10,116 nucleotides of DNA from an uncultured Burkholderiales bacterium (GCA_903871435.1 CAIQGU010000061.1:1-10116), one strand, 5' to 3'. Shown: positions 1 through 6,605, numbered from the stretch's first letter. Notes: a model not told the origin generated them from the letters alone. Translations and numbers: made by a program.

Positions 1-2
1 TC

Positions 3-305
3 AGCCTGGGCCCTCTGGCCGAGCGCTTCGCTGCGCTGGTTTGTGGCGATGACGTTGTCGAGGCCAAGCCCGCCCCCGACATCTATCTGCTTGCGGCCCG
101 GCAGTTGGGAGTGCGCCCGCAGCATGCCTTGGCACTGGAGGATTCGCTGCCAGGCGTGGCTGCGGCCCGTGCAGCCGACATGCCGGTGATCATGATCCCT
201 GACCTTGTCCAGCCCCCTGAACCGCCCGAATTCATCTGTGCAACGCTTGCCCAGGTTCGCGACTGGCTGCTGGAGCAGGCTGGCACGCAGCGTCCGGCCG
301 ATTGA
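3..305 (+). CDS. HAD-superfamily phosphatase, C-terminal fragment (5' end outside window)
   Basis: This is the C-terminal 100 residues of a haloacid dehalogenase-type hydrolase, read in frame 3 from the window edge to a TGA. Visible residue 22 is the conserved motif III lysine in the KPAPDIYLLAA segment. Residues 46-48 form motif IV (EDS) followed by PGVAAARAADM, the usual EDSxxGxxAAxxAGM pattern of subfamily IA phosphatases (phosphoglycolate phosphatase and beta-phosphoglucomutase relatives). The catalytic DxD of motif I and the cap domain lie upstream and are not seen. The usual family length is about 220 aa, so roughly half is missing. The substrate cannot be assigned. It converges with the acyl-CoA dehydrogenase gene, 73 bp away. 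Family assignment is firm; the exact role is unknown. Confidence 0.88.
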   Translation, partial: SLGPLAERFAALVCGDDVVEAKPAPDIYLLAARQLGVRPQHALALEDSLPGVAAARAADMPVIMIPDLVQPPEPPEFICATLAQVRDWLLEQAGTQRPAD

Positions 306-339
306 CCAGAAAGCTCCACGAGAAATTTTCTGCTGTGGT

Positions 340-354
340 GCGCCGCCGCGGCGC
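340..354. other. GC-rich hairpin in the convergent gap
   Basis: Arms GCGCCGC (340-346) and GCGGCGC (348-354) form a perfect inverted repeat between the two convergent stop codons at 305 and 379. There is no T-tract on either strand, so it is not a canonical intrinsic terminator, though it may mark the 3' end of one or both transcripts. A small AT-rich inverted repeat, AGAAA-T-TTTCT at 321-331, lies beside it. Confidence 0.25.
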
Positions 355-378
355 GAGCGTGACCTGCCAAGGCCCGGA

Positions 379-1581
379 TCAGAAGAAGGCTTGAATTCCG
401 GTCTGGGCTCGCCCGAGTATCAGGGCATGAATGTCATGCGTGCCCTCGTAGGTGTTGACGACCTCGAGGTTCACCATGTGGCGGGCTATGCCGAACTCGT
501 CGCTGATGCCGTTGCCGCCCAGCATGTCGCGCGCGAGCCGCGCCACGTCCAGCGCCTTGCCGCACGAGTTGCGCTTCATGATGGAAGTGATTTCGACGGC
601 AGCCGTGCCGTCGTCCTTCATACGCCCGAGCCGCAGCACGCCTTGCATCGCCAGCGTGATTTCGGTCTGCATGTCGGCGAGCTTCTTCTGGATGAGCTGG
701 TTGGCCGCAAGCGGCCGGCCAAATTGCTTGCGGTCGAGGACGTACTGGCGCGCCGTGTGCCAGCAGGCTTCGGCCGCGCCCAGCACCCCCCAGGAAATAC
801 CGTAGCGCGCCGAGTCCAGGCACGTGAAGGGTCCCTTGAGGCCGTCGGCATCGGGCAGTTCCTGGTCGGCGGGCACGAACACGTCGTCGAGAACGATCTC
901 GCCGGTGATCGACGCGCGCAGTCCCACCTTGCCGTGTATGGCCGGCGCGCTCAGGCCTGCCATGCCCTTTTCCAGGATGAAACCGCGGATCCGGCCCGCG
1001 TCATTCTTGGCCCAGACAACGAAGACATCAGCGATGGGCGAATTGGAAATCCAGGTCTTGGCGCCGTTCAGGCGAAAGCCGCCGGGAACGGAGCGGGCGC
1101 GCGTGACCATGCTGCCGGGATCGGATCCATGGTTGGGTTCGGTAAGGCCAAAACAGCCGATGGCCGCTCCGCTGGCCAGCGAGGGCAGATACTTGTGGCG
1201 CTGTGCCTCAGAGCCGAAGCGAAATATCGGCAGTATCACCAGTGACGACTGCACGCTCATCATGGAGCGGTACCCGGAATCGATGCGCTCGATCTCGCGC
1301 GCGATCAGTCCGTAGCAGACGTAGTTGAGTTCCGAGCCACCATATTCGGCCGGGAGGGTGGCAGCCAGCAGGCCCAGTTCACCCATCTCGCGGAAGATCT
1401 GCGGCTCGGCCGATTCGGAACGGAACATCTGGGTGACGCGTGGCGCCAGTTTGTCCTGCGCGTAGCGCCGGGCCGAATCGCGCACCAGGCGCTCATCGCC
1501 GCTCAGTTGCTCGTCGAGCAGCAGGGGGTCATCCCAGTGGAATCCGGCTGCTGCCGCCGGCTTGAAACCTGGTTCGTTCAT
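379..1581 (-). CDS. gcdH: Glutaryl-CoA dehydrogenase
   Basis: This 400-aa acyl-CoA dehydrogenase-fold flavoenzyme oxidatively decarboxylates glutaryl-CoA to crotonyl-CoA, passing electrons to ETF, in lysine, tryptophan and aromatic degradation. The match to the glutaryl-CoA dehydrogenase branch is clear along the whole length: [19 protein letters not shown] (residues 96-114, including the Arg that holds the glutaryl carboxylate in this family), [16 protein letters not shown] (143-158), [18 protein letters not shown] (175-192), [21 protein letters not shown] (284-304), [13 protein letters not shown] (350-362) and the C-terminal [21 protein letters not shown]. Glu379 in YEGTHD is the catalytic base. 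The length equals that of the mature human enzyme. I chose ATG 1581 because GGAG lies 7 nt upstream and known homologues begin about here; the open frame runs on to 1695, but that extension crosses a terminator. No LysR regulator or CoA-transferase gene is adjacent, unlike some gcdH loci. Confidence 0.96.
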   Translation of the reverse strand: MNEPGFKPAAAAGFHWDDPLLLDEQLSGDERLVRDSARRYAQDKLAPRVTQMFRSESAEPQIFREMGELGLLAATLPAEYGGSELNYVCYGLIAREIERIDSGYRSMMSVQSSLVILPIFRFGSEAQRHKYLPSLASGAAIGCFGLTEPNHGSDPGSMVTRARSVPGGFRLNGAKTWISNSPIADVFVVWAKNDAGRIRGFILEKGMAGLSAPAIHGKVGLRASITGEIVLDDVFVPADQELPDADGLKGPFTCLDSARYGISWGVLGAAEACWHTARQYVLDRKQFGRPLAANQLIQKKLADMQTEITLAMQGVLRLGRMKDDGTAAVEITSIMKRNSCGKALDVARLARDMLGGNGISDEFGIARHMVNLEVVNTYEGTHDIHALILGRAQTGIQAFF

Positions 1582-1658
1582 TGAAAATCTCCGATTCGCC
1601 AAGGCGGGCACCCGGACCTTTGCCAGTGCGGCCGCAGCGACCTGGGATGATACGCGCG

Positions 1659-1684
1659 AAAAAAAACCCATCCCAGGGGATGGG
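1659..1684 (-). terminator. Rho-independent terminator of the thioesterase gene
   Basis: On the minus strand an inverted repeat (1684-1667, arms CCCATCC and GGATGGG around a 4-nt loop, extendable to 8 bp) is followed directly by eight T (1666-1659). This is a textbook intrinsic terminator 26 bp after the thioesterase stop codon and 77 bp before the gcdH start. It implies that the two minus-strand genes are mainly transcribed separately, or with gcdH as a reduced read-through product. An alternative partner for the 3' arm lies at 1641-1648. Confidence 0.87.
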
Positions 1685-1710
1685 CCTGCGCCCACACGCG
1701 GCGATAGCGC

Positions 1711-2121
1711 CTACTCGCGCATGAATTCGAGCATCTTTTCCCGGACATCCTCGGGTATGGCGGTGGCCTCACGCGTTGCCTGCGAGGTGCACACGGCGAT
1801 ACGGTTCATCCGGACCCGCTGTTCACCGTCCTTGTCCACTCCCATGGTGAAGCGCACCGACGTGCGTCCGACATGGGTCACGGTGAGCCAGAAATCGACC
1901 GTTTCGCCCATCTTGGTCGGTTTTGCGAAGGTCGCTTCCATCCGCACCGTGGGCAGCGCCAGGCCGCGCGTCATGAGAAATTCGTCGAAGCGGATCTCGA
2001 TCGCCTCGTAGAACCAGTCCTCGACCAGTGCATTTAAGATGTGGAAGTAGTTCGGATAGAACACGGTGCCCGTCGGATCGCAGTGCGAAAGGCGTATGAG
2101 GTACTGCTTTATGAACGTCAT
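1711..2121 (-). CDS. Acyl-CoA thioesterase, 4HBT / YbgC-type hotdog fold
   Basis: This 136-aa single-domain hotdog protein should be a cytoplasmic hydrolase releasing CoA from an acyl- or aroyl-CoA. Residues 12-26 (HCDPTGTVFYPNYF) carry the 4-hydroxybenzoyl-CoA thioesterase signature, with Asp15 as the catalytic carboxylate; residues 31-49 form the long central helix, and the beta strands follow (FAKPTKMGETVDFWLTVTHVGRTSVRFTMGV). The length is typical of the family (about 130-145 aa). ATG 2121 is supported by GGAGA about 7 nt upstream. The gene ends just before a strong terminator, so it appears to be monocistronic. Its neighbour gcdH also handles acyl-CoA, but that alone does not set the substrate. 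It could be a 4HBT-like aromatic thioesterase or a YbgC-like housekeeping enzyme; the sequence does not decide between them. Confidence 0.88.
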   Translation of the reverse strand: MTFIKQYLIRLSHCDPTGTVFYPNYFHILNALVEDWFYEAIEIRFDEFLMTRGLALPTVRMEATFAKPTKMGETVDFWLTVTHVGRTSVRFTMGVDKDGEQRVRMNRIAVCTSQATREATAIPEDVREKMLEFMRE

Positions 2122-2166
2122 CTTGCTTCTCCATTGGGACGCGTGCCCGCGCAGGACCCGGCGCTA

Positions 2167-2191
2167 CCGGGAACCTGCTGCAGGTGCCCGG
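2167..2191. repeat. 25-bp imperfect palindrome in the thioesterase leader
   Basis: The arms CCGGG-A-ACCTG and CAGGT-G-CCCGG flank a CTG centre; 10 of 11 arm positions pair. It sits about 46 bp upstream of the thioesterase start and downstream of the proposed promoter, so it could be a repressor operator or a hairpin in the mRNA leader. No known operator consensus was recognised. Confidence 0.45.
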
Positions 2192-2276
2192 AACGCCGCC
2201 TGCGGCGAAGTCACCCGGCGGAGTCGCCCGGTCGCCGCGTCCGGCGCAAGCACCCCCTCTGCCCGGATTTCGGCAC

Positions 2277-2304
2277 TTTGTAACGCGATCTTTAACCGCG
2301 TCAA
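2277..2304 (-). promoter_or_regulatory. Sigma-70-like promoter for the thioesterase gene
   Basis: On the minus strand, TTGACG (2304-2299, five of six consensus positions) and TACAAA (2282-2277, four of six) are separated by 16 bp. Transcription would start near 2270 and give a leader of about 150 nt that includes the palindromes at 2167-2207. The match is by eye; no start site has been measured. Confidence 0.5.
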
Positions 2305-2437
2305 GCCCCGAATTGCAGTGCAAAAACGCCGTCTCCAATCCGGGCGTAAGCTTGGCCCCGGACGCGCTCCTGGCCGCCACCGGTCCCGGGGCGCGCGGTA
2401 CCTGCCTGCCCCTGCAAGCCTTGCCTAGGAGCCCGCC

Positions 2438-3013
2438 ATGTCCATCCACCATCCCCTCGCGTCTGCGGCCCGGCCGGGCCATGCGTTCGCCACCCTGGCT
2501 GGCGGCTGTTTCTGGTGCCTGGAGGCGGTATATGAAGAGCTCGAGGGCGTGATCGACGTCGAGTCGGGCTATTCCAACGGGAACATCGACAACCCCGATT
2601 ACCGCCGCGTGTGCGGCGGTGCCACGGGCCATGCCGAAGTGGTGCGCATCGAATTCGATCCCGGCCGCATTTGCTATCGGGAGTTGCTGGAAGTCTTCTT
2701 TGCCATCCACGACCCCACTACCCCCAATCGCCAGGGCAATGATGTCGGATCGCAATACCGCTCGGCCATCTTCTATCACTCGGACGAGCAGAAAACCGAG
2801 GCCTTGCAGTTCCTGAAGGATGCGGGGCGCCTGTTCGAGGACGATATCGTTACCGAACTGGCCCCGGTGGACCGCTATCACCGCGCAGAACCGCATCACC
2901 AGGAATATTTTCGCAATAACCCGACCCAGGGCTATTGCATGTTCGTGATCGGACCCAAGGTGGAGAAATTCCGGCGCAGCTTCGCGCGCAAGCGCCGCTT
3001 GAGCGCGGTTTAG
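2438..3013 (+). CDS. msrA: Peptide-methionine (S)-S-oxide reductase MsrA
   Basis: This 191-aa cytoplasmic repair enzyme reduces the S epimer of methionine sulfoxide in proteins and free methionine, using thioredoxin as reductant. Residues 21-29 (AGGCFWCLE) hold the catalytic Cys24, with a second cysteine, Cys27, in the GCFWC variant of the motif. GYSNGNIDNPDYRRVCGGATGHAEVV (44-69) and HDPTTPNRQGNDVGSQYRS (91-109) are standard MsrA blocks. The C-terminal GYCMFVIGPKVEKFR supplies Cys167, the probable resolving cysteine. No MsrB domain is fused. ATG 2438 has AGGAG 6 nt upstream, which fixes the start; about 15 residues precede the conserved core. It is convergent with the histidine kinase gene (58 bp between stops) and appears to be a single-gene transcript. 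Confidence 0.96.
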   Translation: MSIHHPLASAARPGHAFATLAGGCFWCLEAVYEELEGVIDVESGYSNGNIDNPDYRRVCGGATGHAEVVRIEFDPGRICYRELLEVFFAIHDPTTPNRQGNDVGSQYRSAIFYHSDEQKTEALQFLKDAGRLFEDDIVTELAPVDRYHRAEPHHQEYFRNNPTQGYCMFVIGPKVEKFRRSFARKRRLSAV

Positions 3014-3019
3014 TCCGGA

Positions 3020-3065
3020 GCCCCGCCCGGCGTCTAGCGCATTGCAGGCAAGCGTTTGGCGGGGC
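3020..3065. terminator. Nested inverted repeats between the msrA and kinase stop codons
   Basis: Perfect 8-bp arms GCCCCGCC (3020-3027) and GGCGGGGC (3058-3065) enclose a second hairpin (CGC-a-TTGC-AG-GCAA-GCG, 3038-3054). The structure fills the 58-bp convergent gap and could act as a bidirectional transcript end. It lacks a U-tract in either direction, so it is not a classical intrinsic terminator. Confidence 0.35.
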
Positions 3066-3071
3066 GCCTGT

Positions 3072-5039
3072 CTATTGCTGGCGCGCCCGCTCGATGATCG
3101 CCTGGGTGTTGAGCACGGTCTGCTGCGATCGGGTATTGGGCACTGCCGGACCGATGCGAAAGCGCAGGTGTACCGTGGTGCCGACGTTGGCGGCTGTTTC
3201 CACCTTGAGCTGTGCGCCGATCTTCTGGGCCCGGTTGCGCATGTTGAGCAGGCCGCGGCCACCTACCCGTTCCTCGGAAACACCCACGCCGTTGTCCGCT
3301 ATGCGGATATCGAGCATGCGCGCGTCGCCCGTGCCTTCCACCAGCAGTACCACGCGCACGGCCTGCGCCTTGCTGTGCTTGAGCGCGTTGGTGAGCGCCT
3401 CCTGGACGATGCGCAGTACGGGCAGCACCACGTCGGGATCGAGGCCGATTTCCTCGGGCAGGCGCCGCGCATCCCATGTCAGTTCCATCCCGGCGGCGCG
3501 CAGCCGCGGTTCCATGCGAAAACGCAGGTTGCCCAATGACGCCGTGAGGTCCGCGTCTTCGGCGGTGAGGGCATCGATCGCGAGGCGCATATCGTCTATC
3601 GATTCGCGCAGGATCTGGGCGAACTGGTCGTTGCTCACCGCCCCGCGCTCCACCAGCATCAGCGCCGACATGAGCTGCGAGCCCAGCCCGTCGTGCATGT
3701 CCTGCATGATGCGCTGGCGTTCCTGCGATTCGACCTTGATCCGTTCGCTCTCGCGCAGGCGCTCGAAGTTGCGCTTGAGCAGTTGCTCGCGTTCGCGCAC
3801 GCGGGTCTCGAGTTCCATACGCGCCGCTTCCGTTTCGTGCATGGTGCGGATCAAGCCATCGATCAGCGGCGCCGCCAGCGCGACCAGCATGAGCGGCGCC
3901 GCGAAATTGATGAAGGGAGCGCCATCAATGGCGCCCAGGCCCAGCGCTCCGCCAAGGTCCAGCAGGGCGCTGACCACCAATACCGCGGCGCCGGCCAGCG
4001 CCAGCGGATGCGGCGCGGTCAAGCCGCGCGTGCGCCGGTACAGGCCGACGCCCATCGCTCCGGCCAATATGAGATACAGGCCCGGCTGCCAGGACAGAAT
4101 GAGATACGGCTGGGCACGCATGCCGGTGCCCAGCGCCAGCGCCGGTCCGAGGGCCGCATACAAGGCGATCAGCCATTCCTCCCGGCGACGCGACAGCCCC
4201 GACATGCGCATCAGCGTTATCGAGATGGCGCCCACGAAGGCGGCCAGTCCGGCCATTGCAATCAGATTCACGCTCTGGCGCAGTCCGACCGGCATCACCT
4301 CCGCCAGCCAGGCGCCGCAGTAGCCCAGCCAGAACAGCGACGCGGCCGCCAGCAGCAGCGGCACCGCTTCGCGCCGCTGCAACCACAGCGCTCCGAACAC
4401 GAGTATGGCCAGCAGGGCGATGGTTGCACCGCTCCACGTCCAGACGATTTCGGAGAAATACAGGAGCGCGTAGCTGTTCCACAATTCGCCCAGCGGCCCG
4501 ACCTCGACGCCCGCCAGCGCATGCGCGCCGGGGCCGTACGTGGTTTCGATCAGGATCTGGTTGTCGCCCTCGACGAGGAGGGACGGGTCCAGCGTGAGCA
4601 GTTGCGGGCGCCGCCAGATGACGTGCCGTTGCTCGCTCTCGGAACTGACCGCACCGATGAATTTGCCATTGACGCTGAAGCGCCCCCCTTCACTGTAGTG
4701 CGACAGCAGTACCGCCCACGGTTGATTGGGAATCACGGCGAGGTCGAAATGCAGCCGCATGGCAACATGGTGCAGCGGCGAGCCTTCGAGGGTGGACCAG
4801 CGCAATGGCAGTCCAAAGGTGCTGGCGGCGGTGCCGGGCGTACCGTCGGCATTGTCGGGTAACGCCTGGGGGTCGGGCGCGACGAAGGTCCAGTCGAGCC
4901 GTCGCAGCGGCACTGCACCCGTGGCGCTGGCAGTAAGCAGCAGCAGCGCGGTTGCCGCGGCCAGCCATCTCAGCGGACGCGCCGATACGCCCGTGCGCGG
5001 GGCGCGCGCCGGCAGGCGTGGGTTCTCCTGGATTGCCAA
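3072..5039 (-). CDS. NarL-family membrane histidine kinase with 7TM-DISM-like sensor
   Basis: This 655-aa inner-membrane sensor kinase pairs with the response regulator just upstream. Residues 22-42 are a signal or first membrane segment. Residues 43-190 form a periplasmic domain whose FSVNGKFIG and RRPQLLTLDPSLLVEGDNQILIE segments resemble sugar-binding jelly rolls. About seven hydrophobic segments follow (near 193-220, 225-247, 254-277, 288-304, 311-333, 344-370 and 375-397), then a coiled coil (400-442). The HisKA_3 dimerisation domain has phospho-acceptor His449 in RQRIMQDMHDGLGSQ. The HATPase domain has its N box at QEALTNALKHSKA (Asn551), DNGVGV (582-587) and GGRGLLNMRNRA (593-604). The start is TTG at 5039, 8 nt after the regulator stop, without a clear Shine-Dalgarno; no ATG, GTG or other TTG in frame would keep the signal segment. 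Translation is therefore probably coupled to the regulator. The ligand is unknown. Confidence 0.92.
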   Translation of the reverse strand: MAIQENPRLPARAPRTGVSARPLRWLAAATALLLLTASATGAVPLRRLDWTFVAPDPQALPDNADGTPGTAASTFGLPLRWSTLEGSPLHHVAMRLHFDLAVIPNQPWAVLLSHYSEGGRFSVNGKFIGAVSSESEQRHVIWRRPQLLTLDPSLLVEGDNQILIETTYGPGAHALAGVEVGPLGELWNSYALLYFSEIVWTWSGATIALLAILVFGALWLQRREAVPLLLAAASLFWLGYCGAWLAEVMPVGLRQSVNLIAMAGLAAFVGAISITLMRMSGLSRRREEWLIALYAALGPALALGTGMRAQPYLILSWQPGLYLILAGAMGVGLYRRTRGLTAPHPLALAGAAVLVVSALLDLGGALGLGAIDGAPFINFAAPLMLVALAAPLIDGLIRTMHETEAARMELETRVREREQLLKRNFERLRESERIKVESQERQRIMQDMHDGLGSQLMSALMLVERGAVSNDQFAQILRESIDDMRLAIDALTAEDADLTASLGNLRFRMEPRLRAAGMELTWDARRLPEEIGLDPDVVLPVLRIVQEALTNALKHSKAQAVRVVLLVEGTGDARMLDIRIADNGVGVSEERVGGRGLLNMRNRAQKIGAQLKVETAANVGTTVHLRFRIGPAVPNTRSQQTVLNTQAIIERARQQ

Positions 5040-5047
5040 GACCGCGG

Positions 5048-5737
5048 TCAGGTCTTGAGCAAGCCCATCTGGCTGGCTTCGTAGACGGCTTCGCCACGCG
5101 AGTGCACGGCCAGCTTGCGGTAGATCTTCTTGATATGCGCCGTCACCGTGTGCGGCGAGATACCGAGGATTTCGCCGATTTCGTTGAAGCTCATGCCTTT
5201 GGCGAGCAATTGCAGGATCTCGGTTTCGCGCGCGGAAAGCGGGTTGTTCTCGGTATTGGTCGAGCGTGGCGGCACGGTGTTGCTGCTGCTGGCCACGCCT
5301 CCCATGCGGGAGCGGATGGCACGCAGCACGCTGCGCGCCACTACCGGGCTGACCGGCGAACCGCCGGCCCGCAGCAGGCGTATGCAGGAGATCACATCCG
5401 CCGGGGTGGAGTCCTTGAGGATGTAGCCGGTTGCGCCGGCCTCTATGGAAGACACCACGTGCTGTTCGTCGCCGAACACCGTGACCACCATGATGTCGAC
5501 ATCGGGCTTGCGCTGGCTGACATTGCGGATGAGATCTATCCCGGTGCCGTCGGGCAGGCCCAGGTCGATCAGCATCACATCGAATTCCTCGCGGTCGATC
5601 AGCGCCTGCGCCTCCCGCTTGTTTGCCGCAACCCCGGCCAGACGCATGGTCGGCTCACTATCGATGATCTGGGCAAACCGGCGGCGAAACTCGGGTTCGT
5701 CCTCGACGATGATGATGGAGATCTGATCTGCGCTCAT
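5048..5737 (-). CDS. NarL/FixJ-type response regulator (receiver plus LuxR HTH)
   Basis: This 229-aa cytoplasmic DNA-binding response regulator is the cognate partner of the downstream kinase. The receiver (residues 5-122) shows the acidic pair Glu12/Asp13, the phospho-acceptor Asp58 in VMLIDLGLPDGTG, the switch Thr86 and Lys108 in GYILKDS. A Ser/Thr/Asn-rich linker (about 145-163) leads to a C-terminal GerE/LuxR helix-turn-helix (LSARETEILQLLAKGMSFNEIGEILGISPHTVTAHIKKIYRKL). ATG 5737 matches the usual N-terminus of the family. The frame stays open to a TTG at 5794, which would add 19 unconserved residues. The Shine-Dalgarno at 5737 is weak (a GAG about 6 nt upstream). It is first in a two-gene operon with the kinase. 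A 20-bp inverted repeat upstream may be its own or another regulator's binding site. Confidence 0.94.
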   Translation of the reverse strand: MSADQISIIIVEDEPEFRRRFAQIIDSEPTMRLAGVAANKREAQALIDREEFDVMLIDLGLPDGTGIDLIRNVSQRKPDVDIMVVTVFGDEQHVVSSIEAGATGYILKDSTPADVISCIRLLRAGGSPVSPVVARSVLRAIRSRMGGVASSSNTVPPRSTNTENNPLSARETEILQLLAKGMSFNEIGEILGISPHTVTAHIKKIYRKLAVHSRGEAVYEASQMGLLKT

Positions 5738-5814
5738 GGTCGGCTCACGGTCTCTGAATCGGGATGATCCGGTCCGGGCAGCCATCGTGTGCAATGGTTA
5801 CCCCCCAGGCACCT

Positions 5815-5820
5815 ATCATA
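5815..5820 (-). promoter_or_regulatory. Probable -10 element of the regulator-kinase operon
   Basis: On the minus strand TATGAT (5820-5815) matches five of six consensus -10 positions and gives a leader of about 70 nt before the regulator ATG at 5737. No -35 hexamer is found 16-18 bp upstream, which would fit a promoter that needs an activator. By-eye call. Confidence 0.4.
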
Positions 5821-5849
5821 GCCCGTTGCCGTGATTGCGACGAGGTCTT

Positions 5850-5869
5850 CCTGGCGTACCTGCGCCAGG
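5850..5869. promoter_or_regulatory. 20-bp inverted repeat, candidate operator of the two-component operon
   Basis: Perfect 7-bp arms CCTGGCG (5850-5856) and CGCCAGG (5863-5869) are separated by 6 bp. The centre lies about 50 bp upstream of the transcription start implied by the TATGAT element, a position typical of activator sites. A 12-bp perfect palindrome, ATCGCGCGCGAT (5889-5900), lies farther upstream. The binding protein is unknown; autoregulation by the adjacent regulator is one possibility. Confidence 0.4.
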
Positions 5870-5918
5870 GACTCATCCGAACGAGGGAATCGCGCGCGAT
5901 CCAGCCGTACCGCGTACC

Positions 5919-5939
5919 CGCCCCCGGTTTCAGGGGGCG
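5919..5939 (-). other. Hairpin spanning the pdxH stop codon
   Basis: Perfect 7-bp arms CGCCCCC (5919-5925) and GGGGGCG (5933-5939) enclose a 7-nt loop that holds the pdxH stop codon (5930-5932). No U-tract follows on the minus strand, so termination by this structure alone is doubtful, but a 3'-end stabilising role is possible. Confidence 0.35.
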
Positions 5940-6604
5940 AGGCGCGTTCGCTGCCATACAGACAGGTGGCGGGTATAGAGCAGGCGGTCGTGCAAACGCG
6001 ATGGCCGACCCTGCCAGAATTCGATCATCCCGGGCGCCACACGGTAGCCGCCCCAATGCGCGGGGCGGGGCGGGTCCGCCTGGCCGTCGAAGCGCTGCTC
6101 CATCTCGGCTGTGCGCGCCTCGAGCAGGCCCCGGCCGGGTATCGGCTGGCTTTGTGGCGATGCCCAGGCGCCGATGCGTGCTCCGCGCGGCCGCTGGCCG
6201 AAGTACAGGTCCGCGTCTGCGTCAGCCACTTTTTCCACGCGCCCGCTGATGCGCACCTGGCGTTCGAGTTCAGCCCAGTAGAACAGCAGCGAGGCCTGGG
6301 GGTTGCCGGCCAGTTCCAGGCCCTTGCGGCTGGAGAAATTGGTGTAGAAAACAAAACCGCGGCTATCGTACTCCTTGCACAGCACAATGCGCACGCTCGG
6401 CTGTCCGGCGGCGTCAACGGTGGCCAGGGACATGGCGTTCGGGTCGCGCCCGCCCCCGGCCACGGCCTCGTCGAACCAGCGCCGGAACAAGCTGTAGGGA
6501 TCGTCGCCAGCCGCTTCCTCCGTGAGCTCGCCGCGGTGATATTCCGTGCGAAGATCGGCGACGAGGACGGGCGTTGGCGGGGTGGTGCGGGATGGTGAAT
6601 TCAT
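5930..6604 (-). CDS. pdxH: Pyridoxamine/pyridoxine 5'-phosphate oxidase
   Basis: This 224-aa FMN-dependent cytoplasmic homodimer oxidises pyridoxine 5'-phosphate and pyridoxamine 5'-phosphate to pyridoxal 5'-phosphate, the last step of DXP-dependent PLP synthesis and the salvage route. Diagnostic blocks are DPNAMSLATVDAAGQPSVRIVLCK (54-77), FYTNFSSRKGLEL (86-98), ERQVRISGRVEK (114-125), RPRGARIGAWASPQSQ (138-153) and WGGYRVAP with EFWQGRPSRLHDR (184-207). The protein ends in RTRLAP, the typical PdxH C-terminus. Length is close to the E. coli enzyme (218 aa). ATG 6604 is chosen because GGAG lies 9 nt upstream and the frame upstream to 7051 is antisense to tcdA. It is divergent from tcdA (94 bp between starts). 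Confidence 0.96.
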   Translation of the reverse strand: MNSPSRTTPPTPVLVADLRTEYHRGELTEEAAGDDPYSLFRRWFDEAVAGGGRDPNAMSLATVDAAGQPSVRIVLCKEYDSRGFVFYTNFSSRKGLELAGNPQASLLFYWAELERQVRISGRVEKVADADADLYFGQRPRGARIGAWASPQSQPIPGRGLLEARTAEMEQRFDGQADPPRPAHWGGYRVAPGMIEFWQGRPSRLHDRLLYTRHLSVWQRTRLAP

Positions 6605-6605
6605 G

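Larger units (their letters stand above)
2122..2437. other. 316-bp gene-free divergent regulatory region
   Basis: This region lies between the divergent starts of the thioesterase gene and msrA. It contains a minus-strand sigma-70-like promoter (2277-2304), a 25-bp imperfect palindrome (2167-2191), a second hairpin CGCCGC-CT-GCGGCG (2194-2207) and a small perfect inverted repeat TTGCA-G-TGCAA (2313-2323). The part before msrA (2324-2437) is GC-rich, and I see no convincing -35/-10 pair for msrA there. Open frames crossing the region lack ribosome-binding sites and recognisable products. Confidence 0.6.

Noticed and set aside
205..1245. 346-codon open frame on the plus strand across gcdH
   Set aside because: It is antisense to the clearly recognisable glutaryl-CoA dehydrogenase. 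Its product is low in recognisable motifs and the long frame is a GC-rich mirror effect.
1823..3262. 479-codon minus-strand open frame across msrA and the thioesterase start
   Set aside because: It is antisense to msrA and out of frame with the thioesterase and kinase genes, both well supported. The product shows no domain.
2935..4323. 462-codon plus-strand open frame opposite the histidine kinase
   Set aside because: It is a Ser/Arg-rich shadow of the kinase coding strand, with no ribosome-binding site and no motif.
3693..4862. 389-codon plus-strand open frame opposite the histidine kinase
   Set aside because: The Gln/Arg/His-rich composition is typical of an antisense shadow; the kinase on the other strand explains the region.
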